Source of the DNA: Deltaproteobacteria bacterium
GTDB taxonomy: Bacteria; Myxococcota; Myxococcia; Myxococcales; 40CM-4-68-19
Length of the DNA stretch: 52,840 nt
NCBI GenBank assembly: GCA_005879315.1
Contig: VBLC01000073.1
Location: 1 to 52,840 of the forward strand
Reading direction: 5' to 3'
The notes under the pieces were generated by a model. That model was not told where the DNA came from and ran no database searches. It was given only the letters and a program-made list of their open reading frames with translations. Of this stretch, positions 49,471 through 52,840 are shown piece after piece. The translations under genes were made by a program, and so were the position numbers. Every line of letters begins with the position of its first letter. Within the stretch, counting starts at the first letter, position 1.

Positions 49471-49560
49471 TCGTGCTCGTGCTCGCGCTCGTCGTCGTGC
49501 TCGATTTCGAGCTCGAGCTGGTGCTGGCGTTCGTTCGGGATTATCGAGCTCGTTCTTGTG
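49471..49560. repeat. Hexamer repeat, left arm (CGTGCTCGTGCTCGCGCTCG)
   Basis: A run of degenerate GTGCTC/GAGCTC units directly after the kinase gene. Its inverse (GAGCACGAGCACGAGCTC) occurs at 50086-50156, on the far side of the uncharacterised gene 49568-50092. The same units form the palindrome at 39915-40112. Confidence 0.6.
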
Positions 49561-49567
49561 CGCGTCG

Positions 49568-50092
49568 TCAGGGCGGGTCAACGAGATCAAGGCGAATCCG
49601 CGTCAGTTGACCAAAGCGCAGCACGGCGCTCTGGCGCGCCTGAGGGTCGCTCGGAGACGGCTGACACTGAAGGCTATGAATGTCCGAGCAGTTCATAGCT
49701 GCATTACCCGAGACGTCGATCCAAGCAGCCGCAGTGAAAGGGATGTCGACGCGTTCACCGTCGCCGTAGCAAGTGGCGCTGCCCGATTCGACCGCAATCA
49801 AGAATCGAATCGAAGCGCCGGTGCTCCCGATGAATAGCGAACGACCGCCGTCGTCGCTCGCGACACGTAGGTACGCGGTGCCCGACTTCGACCCAGTGTA
49901 GCTGATGACCCTTTCGAGGCAGGTCTGGGTCCTTCCACCACATGAAGGAAGACCGCCAATGGCGATGCCAAATATCAAAGACGATGTATCTAAGAGGATT
50001 CGGCAGGCTTCCTCCTGATGGCAACGCAATGATAGCGCTGAGGGCGCACTCCGCCAGAGGGCATACTTCTTCGACGTCGACGCCACGAACAA
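49568..50092 (-). CDS. Uncharacterised beta-rich protein, possibly a 5'-truncated lipoprotein gene
   Basis: 174 codons open from a TTG at 50092; no ATG lies in the first 130 codons, so the true start is uncertain. The segment LIFGIAIGGLPSCGG looks like a short lipoprotein signal with Cys in a lipobox-like setting. Downstream, ISYTGSKSGTAYLRV, GSATCYGDGERVDIPF and AAWIDVSGN read like beta strands of a sandwich domain. The C-terminus QSAVLRFGQLTRIRLDLV is repeated almost exactly in the fragment at 52144-52476. Lower GC and different codon use than its neighbours suggest separate ancestry. Hexamer repeat arms flank it. No family recognised. Confidence 0.4.
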   Translation of the reverse strand: MFVASTSKKYALWRSAPSALSLRCHQEEACRILLDTSSLIFGIAIGGLPSCGGRTQTCLERVISYTGSKSGTAYLRVASDDGGRSLFIGSTGASIRFLIAVESGSATCYGDGERVDIPFTAAAWIDVSGNAAMNCSDIHSLQCQPSPSDPQARQSAVLRFGQLTRIRLDLVDPP

Positions 50093-50156
50093 AAACGAGC
50101 TCAGGCACGAGCACCATGTCGGGCACCATATCGAGCACGAGCACGAGCTCGTTCTT
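50086..50156. repeat. Hexamer repeat, right arm (GAGCACGAGCACGAGCTC)
   Basis: Degenerate ACGAGC/GAGCAC units, inverse of the arm at 49471-49560. It lies at the 5' end of the uncharacterised gene and just before the duplicated kinase 3' end. Confidence 0.6.
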
Positions 50157-50180
50157 GATCGATCGGCCTCGTTCTAAGGC

Positions 50181-50216
50181 CGGGGCGCGGAGCTCTGGCT
50201 GCCGATCGAGAACTGA
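50181..50216 (+). pseudogene. Remnant of a histidine-kinase 3' end
   Basis: GAGCTCTGGCTGCCGATCGAGAACTGA at 50190-50216 matches 25 of 27 bases of the kinase terminus at 49425-49451. Both read ELWLP-x-E-x-stop, preceded by a GC-rich GGCGC/GGGGCGC stretch. No coding match was seen upstream of it. A leftover of a duplicated or recombined kinase tail. Confidence 0.5.
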
Positions 50217-50293
50217 GGGGGCGCGTGGCCTGAGTGGTGTTGCGTTCCGGCGCGGCGTAGACTCGCCGGCCTTCACCGACGGATGGGGGGCCC

Positions 50294-51529
50294 ATGCTGA
50301 TCGAACATCGTTCCTCGCAGTGGATTCACCGCTTCGCCCGGACTTATGGATTTCCGCTGCTGACCGCGGCAGCCATCGCCGCTCCGGCGGCGGCCGAGAC
50401 ATGCCTGTCGCCCTACATCAAAGTGCTTCGCCAACCCGAGAAAGTGCTCTACCTCTGGTCGCTGCCCGCCGAGGCAGGCAAAGGCCGCGACGCGCTCCTG
50501 GTCATCGACACCAATATCGCCTCTTCGACCTACGGCCGGGTGATCAGACGCGTCGAGGTGGGTTCGGCCGGCAACGAGGCCCACCACATGGGCTACACCG
50601 ACGACCGCCGGCGCATCTGGGCCGCGAGCCTGAACTCGAACCGCTTCTTCATCTTCGACGTCTCCGATCCGATGCAGCCGAAGCTCGCCCGCACCCTCGA
50701 CGACGTGGTCAAGACGACCGGCATGACCGGCCCGCACACGCCCTACGCCATTCCCGGCCGCATGCTGGTCTCGATGGCGTCGGGCAAGGACGGCACCGGC
50801 CCCGGCGGCCTCGCCGAGTTCACCGACGACGGCGAGTTCGTGGCCAGCTACCCGACGCCCGACCACACTTACGAGCAGGTCATCAAGCCCGAGTTCAACA
50901 AGATGCTCACCTCGAGCTGGATGTCCCAGAAGATGTTCATGACGCCCATGTCGAAGTGGGACCCGAGCGACTTTTCCGACACGATCCAGGTCTGGGATTT
51001 CAAGGCGCGCAAGATCACCCAGCAGCTCAAGGGCGACAAGGTGATGCTCGCGGTGCGCTGGGCGCTCAAGCCCGGCGCGAACTACGGCTTCTCCATCTCC
51101 AACGGCGGCAACAGCATCTGGCGCTTCCAGATGCAGCCCGACGGCCAGTTCACCCTCACCAAGGCCGCCGATCTTCCCGGCTGCGCGCCGGGCGATCTGC
51201 GCCAGAGCCCCGACGACAAGTTCGTCTACGTGAGCTGCATTGCTGGCGCGCAGATCCAGGCCTGGGACATCTCCGATCCCGAGCACATCAAGCTGCACGA
51301 CACCATCCAGGGCGTGGTGCAGCCCAACATGATGCACGTCACCTACGACGGGAAGCGGCTCTACTTCACCAATTCGACGCTCACCAGCGTGGACTTCTCC
51401 CGACGCTACCAGCTGACGCTCATCCAGATCGGCCCCGACGGGCGGATGAAGCAGGATCCCAACTTCGGCATCGACTTCAGCAAGCTGGCGGGCGGCGGGA
51501 TCCGTCCCCACGACATGCTCCTCAACTGA
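50294..51529 (+). CDS. mtoX: Methanethiol oxidase / selenium-binding protein 56 family, exported
   Basis: 411 residues. An export signal (WIHRFARTYGFPLLTAAAIAAPAAA) precedes a beta-propeller of the SBP56 family: CLSPYIKVLRQPEKVLYLW, GNEAHHMGYTDDRR, VMLAVRWALKPGANYG, MMHVTYDGKRLYFTNS and the C-terminal GGGIRPHDMLLN. Bacterial periplasmic members are copper-dependent methanethiol oxidases (methanethiol to formaldehyde, sulfide and peroxide). They are often linked to SCO/SenC copper chaperones, as here (5 bp downstream). Several His residues (HH, MMH, PHD) are candidate copper ligands. Start ATG 50294 has only a G-rich upstream stretch. Confidence 0.75.
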   Translation: MLIEHRSSQWIHRFARTYGFPLLTAAAIAAPAAAETCLSPYIKVLRQPEKVLYLWSLPAEAGKGRDALLVIDTNIASSTYGRVIRRVEVGSAGNEAHHMGYTDDRRRIWAASLNSNRFFIFDVSDPMQPKLARTLDDVVKTTGMTGPHTPYAIPGRMLVSMASGKDGTGPGGLAEFTDDGEFVASYPTPDHTYEQVIKPEFNKMLTSSWMSQKMFMTPMSKWDPSDFSDTIQVWDFKARKITQQLKGDKVMLAVRWALKPGANYGFSISNGGNSIWRFQMQPDGQFTLTKAADLPGCAPGDLRQSPDDKFVYVSCIAGAQIQAWDISDPEHIKLHDTIQGVVQPNMMHVTYDGKRLYFTNSTLTSVDFSRRYQLTLIQIGPDGRMKQDPNFGIDFSKLAGGGIRPHDMLLN

Positions 51530-51534
51530 AAGGC

Positions 51535-52125
51535 ATGCGCCGGGCGCTCATCGCCGCCGCGTGTCTCGGGGTCCTCGCCCCTGCGCGGGCCGAGGAGGGG
51601 ATTTCGACGTCGCCGACGCCGCGGCTCAACGTCATCCGGAAGGCGGCCGACTTCGAGCTTCTCGACACGCACCGGGAGCGGCTGCGGCTCTCGTCGCTGC
51701 GCGGGCGGGTGGTGTTGCTGTCGTTCATCTTCACCACCTGCTCGTCGGCGTGCCCGATCGTCTCGTCGCGGATCGCGGGGCTGCGGCAGGATCTGAAATC
51801 GCGCGGGCTCGTTCCCGACAAGGTGCAGCTTCTTTCGGTGACGGTCGATCCGCTGCGCGACGATCCCCAGGCGCTGGCGGGCTACGCCGAGGGATTCCAG
51901 GACGACGCGAGCTGGCGCTTTTTGCGCGAGGAACCGGCGCGGCTCGCGCCGGTGCTCGCCTCGTACGGCGAATGGGTCCGGCCGGCGGAGGGAACACTCG
52001 ACCATCCGGCTCGCGTCTATCTGATCGACGGCCGCGGTCGCGTGCGGGAGATCTATAGCCTGGAGTTTTTCAGCCGCGCGCAGGCGCTCATCGACATCGC
52101 CACGCTGCTCGCAGAGAAGGGCTGA
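51535..52125 (+). CDS. SCO1/SenC-family copper chaperone
   Basis: 196 residues with a Sec signal (RRALIAAACLGVLAPARA). Thioredoxin-like fold with the copper site Cys69/Cys73 in FTTCSSACPIV, and the third ligand His in TLDHPARVYLIDG. LLSVTVDPLRDDPQAL is the usual SCO strand-loop. It lies 5 bp after mtoX, so its likely client is that copper enzyme rather than cytochrome oxidase, of which there are no genes here. The Cys at residue 10 could also make it a lipoprotein, but the context is not a clear lipobox. Confidence 0.85.
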   Translation: MRRALIAAACLGVLAPARAEEGISTSPTPRLNVIRKAADFELLDTHRERLRLSSLRGRVVLLSFIFTTCSSACPIVSSRIAGLRQDLKSRGLVPDKVQLLSVTVDPLRDDPQALAGYAEGFQDDASWRFLREEPARLAPVLASYGEWVRPAEGTLDHPARVYLIDGRGRVREIYSLEFFSRAQALIDIATLLAEKG

Positions 52126-52143
52126 CAGCCGCGCGAGAACCCA

Positions 52144-52476
52144 TCAGGGCGGGTCAACGAGATCAAGACGAATCCGCGTCAGTTGACCGAATCGCCGCAC
52201 GGCGCTTTGGTGCGCCTGAGGTTCGCTCGGAGATGGCTGGCACTGAGGGCTGAGTACGCTGGGCGAACAGTTCGCAGCACCAGTACCCGACACGTCGATC
52301 CAGGCAGTCCCGGAAAAGGGGATGTCGATTGGATTGCCGGCGCCGAAGCAAGTGACGCCGCCATTCTCAACCAGTATTAGGGCTTGAATCGATGGCTGGG
52401 GCCCAGCGATAGAGAACGAACGACCGCCGTCGTCGCTTAGGACTCTTAAGAGCCTGTAACAAAACCCTGACCCGGT
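52144..52476 (-). pseudogene. Second, broken copy of the uncharacterised beta-rich protein
   Basis: The minus-strand frame ending at TGA 52144 reads SDDGGRSFSIAG, then GGVTCFGAGNPIDIPF, TAWIDVSGTGAANC and QSAVRRFGQLTRIRLDLV. It follows the protein at 49568-50092 residue by residue. The frame is closed upstream by an in-frame TGA at 52479-52477, so only the C-terminal part remains. The last 44 bases of the two copies differ at one position; the rest is much more diverged. Same orientation as the first copy, with the mtoX-SCO pair between them. Confidence 0.55.
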
Positions 52477-52569
52477 TCAAACAACCATGTACCCATCTCA
52501 CATACTCCGCTCAACCGTGACGCCCATTTCGACCTCCATGCCGTGTCGCGCCGTGGCGGACGACGACAG

Positions 52570-52840
52570 TCAGTAGTACCGCCGGTGGTAGGTCAGCGCG
52601 AACACAATCGGCAGCGCGACGAAGATGCTCAGTGCGAGTGCCGGAGCGAGGAACGCGCATGCGATCCCCAGCAGCGCGACAATCAACTGAACACCGAAAC
52701 GCCGCACAATGTAGCGTCGTTGGCTGACTGTAGGTTGTTCTGTGATGTGAGAATGGTCCGCGACGAACCACACACCTGCCAGCGTCGACGTACAAGCGGC
52801 GAGATTGGCACCATAAATTGCGAGCGCCACCGGCGCGAGA
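52570..52840 (-). CDS. TMEM175/DUF1211-like channel protein, C-terminal part (cut by window edge)
   Basis: The frame runs from the right edge to TGA at 52570. The readable 90 residues hold LAPVALAIYGANLAACTST, a polar stretch with a histidine pair, SQRRYIVRRFGVQL and two hydrophobic helices (VALLGIACAFLAPALALSIFV and the final PIVFALTYHRRYY). This matches the second half of a TMEM175-type (DUF1211) potassium channel repeat: helix 4 'APV.LYG.NL', then an Arg-rich loop and helices 5-6. The N-terminal FSDGI-type filter would be outside. The DNA at 52477-52569 shows nothing. Confidence 0.55.
   Translation of the reverse strand, partial: LAPVALAIYGANLAACTSTLAGVWFVADHSHITEQPTVSQRRYIVRRFGVQLIVALLGIACAFLAPALALSIFVALPIVFALTYHRRYY

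Noticed and set aside
49755-50402. Minus-strand frame with a VLVLD-type repeat
   Set aside because: It is produced by translating the hexamer repeat arm and the antisense of the mtoX 5' end.
49942-51534. Long plus-strand frame continuing upstream of the SCO gene
   Set aside because: It runs out of frame through mtoX, which has clear SBP56 motifs; only 51535-52125 of that frame is coding.
52179-52370. Small minus-strand frame of 63 codons with an ATG
   Set aside because: It is in a different frame from the residue-by-residue match to the gene at 49568-50092, so it is a shadow of the broken copy.
1-52840. tRNA or rRNA genes
   Set aside because: No cloverleaf with conserved TTC-arm sequence and no rRNA core sequence was recognised by eye in the gaps.

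Overview
The window is GC-rich, tightly packed bacterial chromosome (about 55 protein genes, many joined by 4-bp ATGA/GTGA overlaps). Gene content points to a myxobacterium or close relative in Myxococcota. The best marker is a PomY-PomZ-PomX-like division-positioning cluster at 40113-43308, a system known from myxobacteria. GTG/TTG starts, several long coiled-coil, PilZ and vWA proteins, and the codon bias fit this. No rRNA, tRNA or CRISPR array was seen.

Layout. 1-351: right end of an IS481-type insertion sequence. 414-3864 (-): a B12-dependent acyl-CoA mutase operon (small subunit, PaaK-like CoA ligase, large subunit). The large subunit carries the active-site pair of 2-hydroxyisobutyryl-CoA mutase rather than methylmalonyl-CoA mutase. 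3863-4519: a dehalogenase-like gene lacking its catalytic N-terminus. 4505-8882 (-): a complete branched-chain-amino-acid-type ABC importer. 8982-13195 (-): siroheme synthesis, sulfite/nitrite reductase, an unannotated 34-aa membrane peptide and a YeiH-family permease. 13419-21233 (-): a second Liv-type importer interleaved with two acyl-CoA ligases. 21306-25942: ilvD, a coiled-coil membrane protein, a duplicated DUF6328 protein and a glutaryl-CoA dehydrogenase. 26332-31658: a FAD oxidoreductase, protoporphyrinogen oxidase, two uncharacterised genes, a membrane protein and a PilZ protein. 32118-39914: glgX, a DedA protein, an OmpA-like protein, an SDR, a vWA/coiled-coil pair and a Tam-like methyltransferase. 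40113-43308: pomX-pomZ-pomY-like. 43710-49451: inositol-phosphate-synthase-like protein, zinc-knuckle protein, trmJ-like, purC, and a Spy-like protein with its two-component system. 50294-52125: copper-linked methanethiol oxidase with a SCO chaperone, bracketed by two related copies of an uncharacterised gene fragment. 52570-52840: C-terminus of a TMEM175-like channel, cut by the window edge.

Metabolic theme. The first 26 kb is about uptake and CoA-activation of short or branched carboxylic acids: two importers, three AMP-forming ligases, a B12 mutase, glutaryl-CoA dehydrogenase and ilvD.

Structural theme. Four tail-to-tail gaps (27484-27696, 31659-32117, 39915-40112 and 49452-50216) hold large imperfect inverted repeats, three of them built from degenerate hexamers. 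The last one is interrupted by an uncharacterised gene, and beyond it lies a second copy of the upstream histidine kinase 3' end. These repeats, the 2-hydroxyisobutyryl-CoA mutase assignment, the Pom cluster and the 34-aa peptide are the points most worth following up.
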